This document shows, in pieces, positions 18,488 through 26,600 of a DNA stretch of 64,000 nucleotides. Origin of the DNA: Algoriphagus zhangzhouensis (lineage in GTDB: Bacteria; Bacteroidota; Bacteroidia; Cytophagales; Cyclobacteriaceae); NCBI RefSeq assembly GCF_900148515.1, contig NZ_FRXN01000001.1, positions 558,001 to 622,000 of the forward strand, in the 5' to 3' direction. How positions within the stretch are numbered: the stretch's first letter is position 1; every line of letters begins with the position of its first letter. Both the position numbers and the translations under genes were made by a program. The notes under the pieces are model-generated. The model saw only the letters and a program-made list of their open reading frames with translations, did no database searches and had not been told where the DNA came from.

Positions 18488-20503
18488 ATGACCGAGAAAA
18501 GTAACGATTTGTCCGACAAGGACAAGGTGACCCAAGCTTCTGAAAATTCAGAGGTAAAGGGTAAAGAACAAGAAGTAGAAAACACATCCACTGAAGAGGT
18601 TTCTCCAGAAGAAACCGTGGAAGCTCCTACCCCTAAGGAAGAGCCAGTTGCAGAAGAATCTGTAGAGGCCGAAGTTTCTTCAAGTGAAACTCCATCTAAA
18701 GATGATGAAGCTACTGAAAAAGAAGTAGTTGAATCAAGTGATTCTGAAGAAGAATCTTCATCCAATGATGAGGAAGAAGAGGAAGAGCACCATGAAGAAG
18801 AATTGGATTTGGAGGGGCTTTCCAAGACTCAACTTTTGAAACTCATCAAAGAAAAATTGGGTGAGGGATTGAGTCCATTAAAATTAGACAAGACTGTTCA
18901 TGCTATTAAGGCTGCCTTTGATGAATTTACATCTAAGGAGAGAGAAGAGGCTTTGGAAAAATTCAAGGCTGACGGCGGAGTAGAAGACGATTTTGATTTT
19001 AGACCTTCCGATGAGGAAAGGGATTTCAATACATATTATTACGAATTCAAGAAGCAAGTTTCCTCAATCCGTAAAGAAGCTGAAAAGCAAAAGGATAAAA
19101 ACTTGGAGGTAAAAACTGAAATCTTGAATAAACTTCGAGAGTTGGTAGACGGCGAGGAAACCACTTTGAGTATGAATGCCATCAAGGCTATTCAGGAAGA
19201 ATGGAAATCTGTGGGACCTGTACCATCTTCTCAAAACAGAAGCCTTTGGGCTAATTACAATGCTTTGATGGATCGATTCTATGACAATAGATCGATTTAT
19301 TTTGAGTTGAAAGAGCTTGACAGAAAGAAAAATCTAGAAAGCAAACTGGAACTATGCGAAAAGGCAGAAGCATTAACTTCTGTAGCTGATTTAAAAGAGG
19401 CAATTAAATCATTGAATGAACTTCACGAAGAGTTCAAGCACATTGGTCCTGTTCCAAGAGAAGATCAAGAGGCACTTTGGCAGAGATTCAAAACTGCTTC
19501 AGATGCTGTTTATGATAGAAGAAAAGAGTTCTACGAAGGTCAAAAAGAAGTATTCAAGAAAAACCAAGTAGAAAAAGAAGCTTTGATCGAAAAATTGGCC
19601 GTTTTTGCTGAATTCAAAGCCGACAGAATCAAAGAATGGAATTCCAAGACGAAGGAGATTCTTGAAATTCAGAAAGATTGGGAAAAAGTCGGTCCTGTTC
19701 CTAGAGAGTCAGGGCGAGAAATAAATAAAGCCTTCTGGACAGCATTTAAGAAGTTCTTCCATAATAAGAACATGTTCTTCAAAGAGCTGGATGAGATCAG
19801 AGCTACTAATCAGAGCAAAGCTGAAGGTTTGATTGAAAAAGCTGAGGAATTGAAAGATTCTACTGATTGGCAAAATACAGCTAATGCCTTGATCGGATTG
19901 CAGCAAGAGTGGAAAAAGCTAGGTCCAACTCCAGAGAAAAGCAGAGATAGCTTATACAAGAGATTTAAGGCAGCATGTGATACTTTCTTTGATAATAGAA
20001 GAAACTCCAATAAGCAGGCAAACTCTGAATACGAGGCGAACTACAAAAAGAAGCAGGCGATTTGTGAATTGATCGTGGGTGCTGCTGAAGGAAATCCAAG
20101 CGAAAGTGAATTGACTGGTCTTGTTGATCAGTTTAATGAAATTGGCTTCGTTCCTAGAAAGAACATGAAAGATATCCAGGCTCAGTTTAAAGAAGCTGTT
20201 GACATTTATTTGGAGAAGCTAGATGATGGTTTTGACAGAGAAGATTTCTTGTTCCGATTGAATTTGAACCGTATTCAATCCGATCCTAATGCCAATAAGA
20301 CTTTGAATAAAAAGGAACATGGTATCAGAAAGCAGATTTCGGATTTGGAAAACAATATTACTCTTTGGAAAAACAACTTGGAGTTCTTTGCAGCTTCCAA
20401 GACCGCAGATAAATTGAAAGACCAGTTTGATGTGAAGATTCAGAAAGCTGAAGAGGAGATCGAAAAATTGAAGAAGAAGCTATCGATCTTAAGAGAGTTT
20501 TAA
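18488..20503 (+). CDS. DUF349 repeat protein with acidic N-terminus
   Basis: A 671-residue, probably cytoplasmic protein. Residues 1 to about 105 are low-complexity, dominated by Glu, Ser and Asp. The rest is helical and charged, with several DUF349 repeats recognisable by the recurring W-x(3)-G-x-V/T-P (EWKSVGPVPS, EFKHIGPVPRE, DWEKVGPVPRE, EWKKLGPTPE, QFNEIGFVPRK) and by following LW..F...... The C-terminus is coiled coil. Function unknown for most members. The acidic tail creates a long serine-rich shadow frame on the other strand, which is not a gene. Confidence 0.9.
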   Translation: MTEKSNDLSDKDKVTQASENSEVKGKEQEVENTSTEEVSPEETVEAPTPKEEPVAEESVEAEVSSSETPSKDDEATEKEVVESSDSEEESSSNDEEEEEEHHEEELDLEGLSKTQLLKLIKEKLGEGLSPLKLDKTVHAIKAAFDEFTSKEREEALEKFKADGGVEDDFDFRPSDEERDFNTYYYEFKKQVSSIRKEAEKQKDKNLEVKTEILNKLRELVDGEETTLSMNAIKAIQEEWKSVGPVPSSQNRSLWANYNALMDRFYDNRSIYFELKELDRKKNLESKLELCEKAEALTSVADLKEAIKSLNELHEEFKHIGPVPREDQEALWQRFKTASDAVYDRRKEFYEGQKEVFKKNQVEKEALIEKLAVFAEFKADRIKEWNSKTKEILEIQKDWEKVGPVPRESGREINKAFWTAFKKFFHNKNMFFKELDEIRATNQSKAEGLIEKAEELKDSTDWQNTANALIGLQQEWKKLGPTPEKSRDSLYKRFKAACDTFFDNRRNSNKQANSEYEANYKKKQAICELIVGAAEGNPSESELTGLVDQFNEIGFVPRKNMKDIQAQFKEAVDIYLEKLDDGFDREDFLFRLNLNRIQSDPNANKTLNKKEHGIRKQISDLENNITLWKNNLEFFAASKTADKLKDQFDVKIQKAEEEIEKLKKKLSILREF

Positions 20504-20563
20504 AATTTTTCTCTCTCAGAATAAGGAAGATAGGAGATAGTTCTAAATTTTAATTTCTGAGAG

Positions 20564-20595
20564 TTTGGAGTGAATAAAGGGAAGGCCTATATTTG
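20564..20595 (+). promoter_or_regulatory. Promoter of tRNA-Thr
   Basis: TTTG at 20564-20567, a 20-base spacer and TATATTTG at 20588-20595 form a near-ideal Bacteroidota promoter 20 bases before the tRNA. Confidence 0.8.
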
Positions 20596-20614
20596 CACCA
20601 CGTTAAAGGAAAAA

Positions 20615-20687
<73 letters not shown>

Positions 20688-20688
20688 C

Positions 20689-20718
20689 AAAAAACCACTC
20701 AGAAATGGGTGGTTTTTT
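20689..20718 (+). terminator. Terminator of tRNA-Thr
   Basis: AAAAAACCAC and GTGGTTTTTT pair around a TCAGAAATGG loop directly after the tRNA. Confidence 0.85.
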
Positions 20719-20746
20719 GCTTTTAAGGAGTTTTTTTAATTAGAGA

Positions 20747-20902
20747 ATGGATATTGAATTTTTTGTGTACATCCTCTATTCTCCAACAATTGATACATAT
20801 TACATTGGACAAACTACCAATCTAGAGGAAAGGATAAAGGAGCACAATAATCATTTCAAACTTCTTTATTCAATATTCATCATTCGACATTCAATATTTT
20901 GA
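20747..20902 (+). pseudogene. Truncated GIY-YIG nuclease gene
   Basis: An ATG-started frame of 51 codons encodes the first half of a GIY-YIG domain: FFVYILYSPTIDTYYIGQTTN, then LEERIKEHNNH. After that the match stops and the frame runs through AT-rich ATTCAATATT repeats to a stop. The catalytic second half is missing, so this is a remnant. Unlike the copy at 7.6 kb it keeps a good YIG motif. It begins 29 bases after the tRNA-Thr terminator. The remaining 195 bases up to the next gene show nothing recognisable. Confidence 0.75.
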
Positions 20903-21097
20903 TACAATATTATCCTCACCAAATGAGTGAAACTTTCGATTATCTCTTTGTTTAAAATTTTAAGCTTTACGTTAAATCTTTCTTGAATTTTTTACGCAAC
21001 TGGTTACCCTCAACAAGGAATAAACCCATAATTTGTAGATCCTTTTAATTGGAAGGATTGGGATTCCTGATCCTTAAGAATTTAATCCATTACCATT

Positions 21098-23800
21098 ATG
21101 CGTTTTAGCAATAAGGCCCTTGTTGTATCTGCTTTGATTTCTGGTATTGCTTTTTCATGTGAGCAAAAAAGGTCTCCATTTGATGTAAGCCCTGCCGAAT
21201 CCATGGATCCCTCAAGATTGGAAGAGCCATATCCTGAAGTACAGTTACCGGAAGGAATTGATATGGAATCTCCCATCTGGAAAGGGATTGATTTAAGTCC
21301 CAAACCTCCAGTAGTTCCTGTTTCTGCAAATGAGCAGAAGAAATCCTTTGTATTGCATCCTGGATATCAAATTGATCCTGTGCTTTCTGAGCCTCAAATC
21401 AAGGAGCCAGCGGCCATCCAATTTGATGGAAATGGAAGAATGTATGTATTGGAGTTAAGGACTTACATGCAGGATTTGGATGCCAATGGGGAGCTTCTAC
21501 CAACCTCCCAAATTTCAAGATGGGAAGACTTGGACGATGATGGGGTTTATGAAACGGGAACAGTATTCTTAGATAGCTTGGTTTTTCCTCGCTATGTGGT
21601 TCCATTTGGCCCAAATAGTATTTTATCCATGGAATCCAATGAAGATCATGTTTACAAATACACAGATACTGATGGAGACGGTCAGGCGGATAAAAAAGAA
21701 CTCTTTGCATCCGGCTTGGGAAGATCCGGGAATGTGGAGCATCAAACGAGCTTTTTGACTTGGACATTAGACAACTGGATGTACAGTACCTATAATTCCA
21801 AGAGAATAAGATGGACTCCAAGTGGTGTTGTAATTCAGGAACCCAGTGGTAATCCATGGGGTCAATGGGGAGTGACCCAGGATAATTATGGGCAGCAGTG
21901 GTTCCAAGACGGGGCAGGTGGAGTTCCTCAAGGTTTTCAATTCCCGATTGTCTATGGAAATTTCAATGTAAAAGGCGGCTTGAAAGAAGGGTTTAGAGAG
22001 CCATTCAGTTTGGTGAAACTTTTTGACTTCCAACCGGGGATGCAGGAGGCAAAACCTGATGGATCATTGAGGAATGTGACAGGGGCTGCTGGAAATGATG
22101 TTTTCCGGGGAGATCGTCTTCCTTCTGACCTCGTTGGTCAATATATCTATGGCGAGCCTGTAGGACGTATTATTCGCCGTATTGAGACTGAAAAGGTGGA
22201 AGGCTTGTCATATCTTCAAAATGTTTACCGTGAAGAAAAGTCTGAATTCATTCAATCTACAGACCCTTTGTTTAGACCTGTAGATATGGCTACAGCTCCA
22301 GATGGCACACTTTATATCGTGGATATGTATCGAGGTATTATTCAAGAAGGGGAGTGGACTCAGGATGGAAGTTACCTGAGAACCAAAATTCAGCAGTATC
22401 AAATGGATGATGTCATTGGAAATGGTAGAATTTGGAGATTGAGCTATGAAGGAATGCCCAGGAATACCGAAAAGCCTAGAATGTATGATCAAACCAGTGC
22501 AGAGTTGGTTAAGCACTTAGAGCATCCAAATGGCTGGTGGAGAGATATGGCTCAGCAGATCATGGTCATGAGACAGGATAAATCTATTGCACCAGCTTTG
22601 GAAGAAATGGCTAAAAATTCTGAAAATGAATTGGCTCGAATTCATGCTATTTGGACTTTGGAAGGTCTTGGAGAATTGAAAGCTGAGATGGTTCAGTCTT
22701 TAGTCAATGATTCTAGCCCTAAGATTCAAATGCAAGCAATGAGAGCTGGGGAAACTTTGTACAAGTATGGTAATAAGAGCTTAGCTGAACTCTATCGAGA
22801 AGGAACCAAAGATCCAGATGTGGATGTAGCGCTTCAAGCTCTATTGAGTGCTTATATTTTGAATATTGATGAGGTGGAAAGCCTGATACAAACCACGATG
22901 AAATCCAATCCAGCAAATGGTATCCAGGTGATTGGTGCTCAATTATTGGAAAAGATGGAGGAAGCCAAGAAAGCGGCTAACACCAAATTTGCTCCTGAAG
23001 AACAGGCTTTGTTCGTTCAGGGTAAATCTATTTTTGATAGCTACTGTTCTACTTGCCATGGTCCAAAAGGTCTTGGTTCTCCTGCCGGTGAAGGCAAATT
23101 GATTGCTCCGGCTTTCTCAGGTTCCCCAAGGATACAGGGACATCCAGAGTATGCCGTTAAAACCCTTTTGCATGGTCTTACTGGTGACATTGAAGGGAAA
23201 ATGTATGAAGGTGTGATGATCGCAATGAATTCTAACGATGATAAGTATATCGCATCTGTGATTTCATATATCAGAAACGATTTTGGAAATAATGGAAGTT
23301 TTGTGACTCCTGAATTTGTAGCCAAGATTCGTCAGGAAACAGCCGATAAAGAGGGAATGTATACGTATGAAGAACTATCAGCTGGAATTCCTAAAGCTTT
23401 GACAGCTATGGATACTTGGAAAGCGACTGCGAGCAGTACTGCTTTAAGAGGTGTTGGTTCGACCAGAGATGCTTCCTATGCGTTTTCTTTCAAAGGTTGG
23501 AAGACAGATAGTAATCAAGAAGCTGGAATGTGGTTCCAGGTTGAATTACCAGAAGCCAAAATATTGACTGAAGTTCAATTTGATTCAGGAAATGAAGAAT
23601 TCCCAGTAGAATATCAGGTAATGGTTTCCAATGATGGAACCGAATGGACTGCTGTAACAAAAGAAGTTGGTATTCCTGGAGTAAACTCTTCAAGCTGGGA
23701 TGCTTCTGAGGCTTTCAGATACTTAAAGATTCAAACCACTCAAGGCGGAGACAAGGCTTGGTTTATGAAGAATTTGACTTTGTTTGCTCGTTTATTATAA
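21098..23800 (+). CDS. Lipoprotein: propeller dehydrogenase, HEAT, cytochrome c and F5/8C domains
   Basis: A 900-residue secreted lipoprotein (lipobox AFSC, Cys21). Residues about 75-470 form a GDH-like beta-propeller of the type called membrane-bound or PVC-type dehydrogenase (DUF7133), with DxDxDG loops (LDDDGVYE, DTDGDGQADK) and VDMATAPDGTLYIVDMYRG. HEAT-like helices follow (about 480-620). A c-type cytochrome domain has C650-STC-H654 and candidate Met ligands. The C-terminal 130 residues resemble a discoidin (F5/8 type C) carbohydrate-binding domain. I infer sugar oxidation at the cell surface with the heme taking electrons; substrate unknown. One of three paralogues in this window. Confidence 0.85.
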   Translation: MRFSNKALVVSALISGIAFSCEQKRSPFDVSPAESMDPSRLEEPYPEVQLPEGIDMESPIWKGIDLSPKPPVVPVSANEQKKSFVLHPGYQIDPVLSEPQIKEPAAIQFDGNGRMYVLELRTYMQDLDANGELLPTSQISRWEDLDDDGVYETGTVFLDSLVFPRYVVPFGPNSILSMESNEDHVYKYTDTDGDGQADKKELFASGLGRSGNVEHQTSFLTWTLDNWMYSTYNSKRIRWTPSGVVIQEPSGNPWGQWGVTQDNYGQQWFQDGAGGVPQGFQFPIVYGNFNVKGGLKEGFREPFSLVKLFDFQPGMQEAKPDGSLRNVTGAAGNDVFRGDRLPSDLVGQYIYGEPVGRIIRRIETEKVEGLSYLQNVYREEKSEFIQSTDPLFRPVDMATAPDGTLYIVDMYRGIIQEGEWTQDGSYLRTKIQQYQMDDVIGNGRIWRLSYEGMPRNTEKPRMYDQTSAELVKHLEHPNGWWRDMAQQIMVMRQDKSIAPALEEMAKNSENELARIHAIWTLEGLGELKAEMVQSLVNDSSPKIQMQAMRAGETLYKYGNKSLAELYREGTKDPDVDVALQALLSAYILNIDEVESLIQTTMKSNPANGIQVIGAQLLEKMEEAKKAANTKFAPEEQALFVQGKSIFDSYCSTCHGPKGLGSPAGEGKLIAPAFSGSPRIQGHPEYAVKTLLHGLTGDIEGKMYEGVMIAMNSNDDKYIASVISYIRNDFGNNGSFVTPEFVAKIRQETADKEGMYTYEELSAGIPKALTAMDTWKATASSTALRGVGSTRDASYAFSFKGWKTDSNQEAGMWFQVELPEAKILTEVQFDSGNEEFPVEYQVMVSNDGTEWTAVTKEVGIPGVNSSSWDASEAFRYLKIQTTQGGDKAWFMKNLTLFARLL

Positions 23801-23818
23801 ATAGAAATTTATTTGCAG

Positions 23819-23848
23819 AAAGGAGTGGAGTGATCCACTCCTTTTTTA
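23819..23848 (+). terminator. Terminator after the cytochrome/discoidin gene
   Basis: Perfect 11-bp stem (AAAGGAGTGGA at 23819-23829, TCCACTCCTTT at 23834-23844) with GTGA loop and T-run. Confidence 0.92.
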
Positions 23849-23962
23849 TTTGGCTAATTTGATATTTGTCAATCAACTATTTTGCTAAGGGTGTTTGAAC
23901 TTATTTTTATTATTGTTTCATTTGGATATAATAGAATATTATTTACTTCAACCCAAAAAACC

Positions 23963-24337
23963 ATGAAACTAAAGAACTACACATTCCTATTCAGTTTAGT
24001 ACTTATTTTTTCTTTGATGTCCTTTCAATTGCCTTCCAATGTAGAAGAGTCTTTTGATGGAAAATGGGAAGTTTTGGTCAAAGATACTCCCCAAGGAAAT
24101 GCAACAATCCCCATGCGATTTGAAACAGTAGATGGAGCTACAAAAGGCTACTTTTTGGAAACTCCAGATGGAGAGGAAAAAGCGATGACATCTGTAAGTA
24201 TCAAAGAAGGTAAGCTGACAGCTTATTTTACTATTACAGGTTATGACGTGTATATCAGCCTTCAAAAAATAGATGATGACAATGCTTCGGGTTCATTAAT
24301 GGATATGTTTCCTGCTGAAGGAAAAAGAGTGAAGTAA
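23963..24337 (+). CDS. Small secreted protein of unknown function
   Basis: A 124-residue product with a signal peptide (about 1-22). The mature part is a single small beta-rich domain with FDGKWEVLVKDTPQGNATIPMRFE, then TKGYFLETPDGEEKAMTSVSI and a closing AEGKRVK. The pattern of an extracellular lipocalin-like or DUF-type beta barrel is plausible, but I do not recognise the family. ATG 23963 is chosen because it gives the signal peptide; the longer frame adds an unlikely hydrophobic start. It has no close co-directional neighbour. Confidence 0.65.
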   Translation: MKLKNYTFLFSLVLIFSLMSFQLPSNVEESFDGKWEVLVKDTPQGNATIPMRFETVDGATKGYFLETPDGEEKAMTSVSIKEGKLTAYFTITGYDVYISLQKIDDDNASGSLMDMFPAEGKRVK

Positions 24338-24350
24338 TTCCATTCTACGA

Positions 24351-24520
24351 AACCCGGATTATGCAATAGGTTTCGTTATGAAGACATTAATTGCAAGAAA
24401 ATCAGGCTGTTTGGAAACTGAGGCATAGCACCGCTATGGTAAAGTTGAAAACAGCAATGTGATGGCTGATTTTGAAGTAATTAATGGCAGTAATAGAATT
24501 GCTATTGCATATTTCGGGTT
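24351..24520. repeat. 170-bp palindromic element, copy A
   Basis: Bounded by AACCCGG and CGGGTT, internally an imperfect palindrome: the first about 60 bases read like the reverse complement of the last (ATGCAATAG, TTAATTGC..AAAATCAG), with a central CATAGC-ACC-GCTATG hairpin. The reverse complement matches 31095-31264 over all 170 positions with about 11 differences. No coding sequence. Confidence 0.95.
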
Positions 24521-24523
24521 AAA

Positions 24524-24560
24524 GACAAAAAAAAGGCAGCTCGAAACCAAGCTGCCTTTT
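24524..24560 (-). terminator. Terminator of the minus-strand sugar-oxidation operon
   Basis: AAAAGGCAGCT (24531-24541) and AGCTGCCTTTT (24550-24560) form an 11-bp stem; on the minus strand it ends in eight T. It lies 21 bases past the last stop codon. Confidence 0.9.
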
Positions 24561-24581
24561 CCAATTCATATTAAACCCAAA

Positions 24582-25697
24582 TTATTTTTTCAAAGTAAAT
24601 TCTGGAAGGTATTTGATCTTTCCACCTTCCATGGCTGATTCGTGAGCCAAAATACCTACGCAGGTAATGTTAGCAGATTGTCTTGCATCAGGATAAGGAG
24701 CTCTTTCTGTATAAAGCGCTGAAAGGAACTCATGAACCAAATGTGGGTGAGAACCTCCGTGACCTGAACCCTGGATAAAAGACAAGTGCTGATTGTCATC
24801 AGAATCATAAACTCCTTGCATGGTAAATCCGGCGATTTCATCTGGCAATAAATGCGCGTAATCAGGGATTTTCACTCTCTCAGGAACTTCGCCAGTGTGA
24901 ATGACAGAGTCTTCATGCTCGATCAAAGTCCATTCGAAGGATTTTTCAGAACCATAGACATCAAAGCTTTCTCTGTATTGACGTGCCGTATTGAATAGAG
25001 ATCTGGTCACTTCAGCAGAAAGATCAGAATCTTTCATCTTGATATGACAAGTCTCAATGGCAAATGGAGAACCGTATTTAGGAATCAGGTTTTCATCAAT
25101 CGTTCCTGATCCGAAGCATGAAACGTATTCAGCTTCGCCTTTAGGCAATGCCAAAACAGGTCCTACACAGTGCGTAGCATAATGCATAGGAGGGAGACCT
25201 TCCCAATAGCCTGGCCATCCAGCCATTTCTTGTTGGTGAGAGCCTCTCAAGAATTGAAGTTTACCCAATTCTCCTTTCTCATACATCTCTTTGATGAAAA
25301 GGAATTCACGGCTATAAACAACCGTCTCCATCATCATATAAGTCAATCCAGTTCTTTCGCATTCCTCTACGATCTTTTTACAATCTTCAACAGAAGTAGC
25401 CATTGGAACTGTACAAGCCACGTGTTTGCCTGCCTTTAGGGCCTTAATTGACTGCTCTGCGTGATTCTGGATCGGTGTATTGATGTGAACTGCGTCGATG
25501 TCTGGATCTTTTAGCAATTCATCATAATCGGTATATACTTTTTCGATTCCGAAAGCCTTGCCGATTTCCTCTGCTTTCTCTTTATTTCTTTGGCAAATCG
25601 CATACATGTTTGCCCATGGGTGTTTTTGGTAAATCGGAATAAATTCCGCTCCAAAACCCAAGCCGATAATTGCTATGTTTATTGGTTTCTTACTCAT
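24582..25697 (-). CDS. Gfo/Idh/MocA family oxidoreductase
   Basis: NAD(P)-dependent dehydrogenase-like protein of 371 residues without signal peptide. The Rossmann motif IAIIGLGFGAEF is at 8-19. The family's usual EKP motif, whose lysine acts in catalysis in characterised members, reads T96-V97-P98 here (KHVACTVPMATS). The substrate region MHYATHCVGPVLAL keeps a conserved His. Third gene of the operon, 41 bases after the isomerase. Together with the isomerase and the ThuA/propeller protein this points to keto-sugar metabolism. It may act on an oxidised sugar, but with an unusual active site. Confidence 0.88.
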   Translation of the reverse strand: MSKKPINIAIIGLGFGAEFIPIYQKHPWANMYAICQRNKEKAEEIGKAFGIEKVYTDYDELLKDPDIDAVHINTPIQNHAEQSIKALKAGKHVACTVPMATSVEDCKKIVEECERTGLTYMMMETVVYSREFLFIKEMYEKGELGKLQFLRGSHQQEMAGWPGYWEGLPPMHYATHCVGPVLALPKGEAEYVSCFGSGTIDENLIPKYGSPFAIETCHIKMKDSDLSAEVTRSLFNTARQYRESFDVYGSEKSFEWTLIEHEDSVIHTGEVPERVKIPDYAHLLPDEIAGFTMQGVYDSDDNQHLSFIQGSGHGGSHPHLVHEFLSALYTERAPYPDARQSANITCVGILAHESAMEGGKIKYLPEFTLKK

Positions 25698-25738
25698 AAT
25701 CTATTTTAAAAAAGGGTTATTGTATGGTTAATTGACTA

Positions 25739-26599
25739 TTATTCCGATGCCCAAGATTTAAGGAAAGTATATCCGTCTTTGGCAAAACCATCTTGACTTG
25801 GAACCAATGGTTTCCAGATACAAACTGCTCCAGCAAGTTCTTTCACTTCCGGAGTAAAGCTTTCGATGGAGATCGTTCCTTTGTAATTGACAGCTTCCAA
25901 GCCTCTTTTCCAAGCTGCCCAGTTAGTCTGACCTGTTCCAGGAGTTCCTCTGTAGTTCTCGGAAACCTGAACATGGATCAATTTGTCACCAACAGTTTTG
26001 ATAGCTTCTTCGATGCTCGGCTCCTCGATATTCATATGAAATCCGTCCAAAAGAGCTTTTGCTTCAGGTTCATTGATATCGGTGATCAATTGCTTGAGTT
26101 CTGCAGCTGTATTGATTAGGTCGGTTTCAAATCGATTTAAAGTCTCGATTGCAATTTCCAAACCCTGAACTCTGGCTCTTTCACAAACTTTTCTCAAGTT
26201 GGTAACGGCCAAATTCCATTCGATTTTCTTCTGCTCAGGAGAAACAAGTCTAGCTTTTCCAACAGCTGAATACATAGGACCTGCAACAAAGCCGGCGCCT
26301 AATTGAGCTGCGATATCAAAGCATCTATCCAAGTAATCAAAACAGGTCTGATGAAACTTAGGATCCTCGTTTGTCAAATCACGAGTAGGTCCAAATGCCC
26401 CGCAAATAATGGGTGCTAACCCATTACTTGCTAAAGCATCTGCTACAACAGGTATATCTATTAAGTCAGGATCTTCTACAGGGATTTCCACTGCATCGTA
26501 TCCGTATTCTTTGATCTTTGGAAATAGAGCTATGGTTTCTGAGCTAAAAGGGGAGGTCCATAACCAGGTACTGACTCCGAATTTTACGTCTAATGCCAT
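25739..26599 (-). CDS. Sugar isomerase/epimerase, tagatose 3-epimerase-like
   Basis: A 286-residue TIM-barrel of the xylose-isomerase-like (AP endonuclease 2) superfamily. Positions known to bind metal and substrate in D-tagatose 3-epimerases are present with matching spacing: E152 (IAIETLNRFETD), D185 and H188 (LLDGFHMNIEE), R217 (SENYRGTPGTG) and E246 (SIESF). The fourth metal ligand, His in the epimerases, is Gln211 here (HVQVSEN), as I recall for hydroxypyruvate isomerase. It likely interconverts a ketose or keto-sugar. Starts 1 base after the upstream gene's stop, so it is translationally linked to the ThuA/propeller gene. Confidence 0.85.
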   Translation of the reverse strand: MALDVKFGVSTWLWTSPFSSETIALFPKIKEYGYDAVEIPVEDPDLIDIPVVADALASNGLAPIICGAFGPTRDLTNEDPKFHQTCFDYLDRCFDIAAQLGAGFVAGPMYSAVGKARLVSPEQKKIEWNLAVTNLRKVCERARVQGLEIAIETLNRFETDLINTAAELKQLITDINEPEAKALLDGFHMNIEEPSIEEAIKTVGDKLIHVQVSENYRGTPGTGQTNWAAWKRGLEAVNYKGTISIESFTPEVKELAGAVCIWKPLVPSQDGFAKDGYTFLKSWASE

Positions 26600-26600
26600 T

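Noticed and set aside
18436..18825. 129-residue serine-rich frame on the minus strand
   Set aside because: Exact shadow of the Glu/Ser-rich start of the DUF349 gene.
21399..21857. 152-residue minus-strand frame
   Set aside because: Antisense shadow of the cytochrome/discoidin gene with no domain-like pattern.
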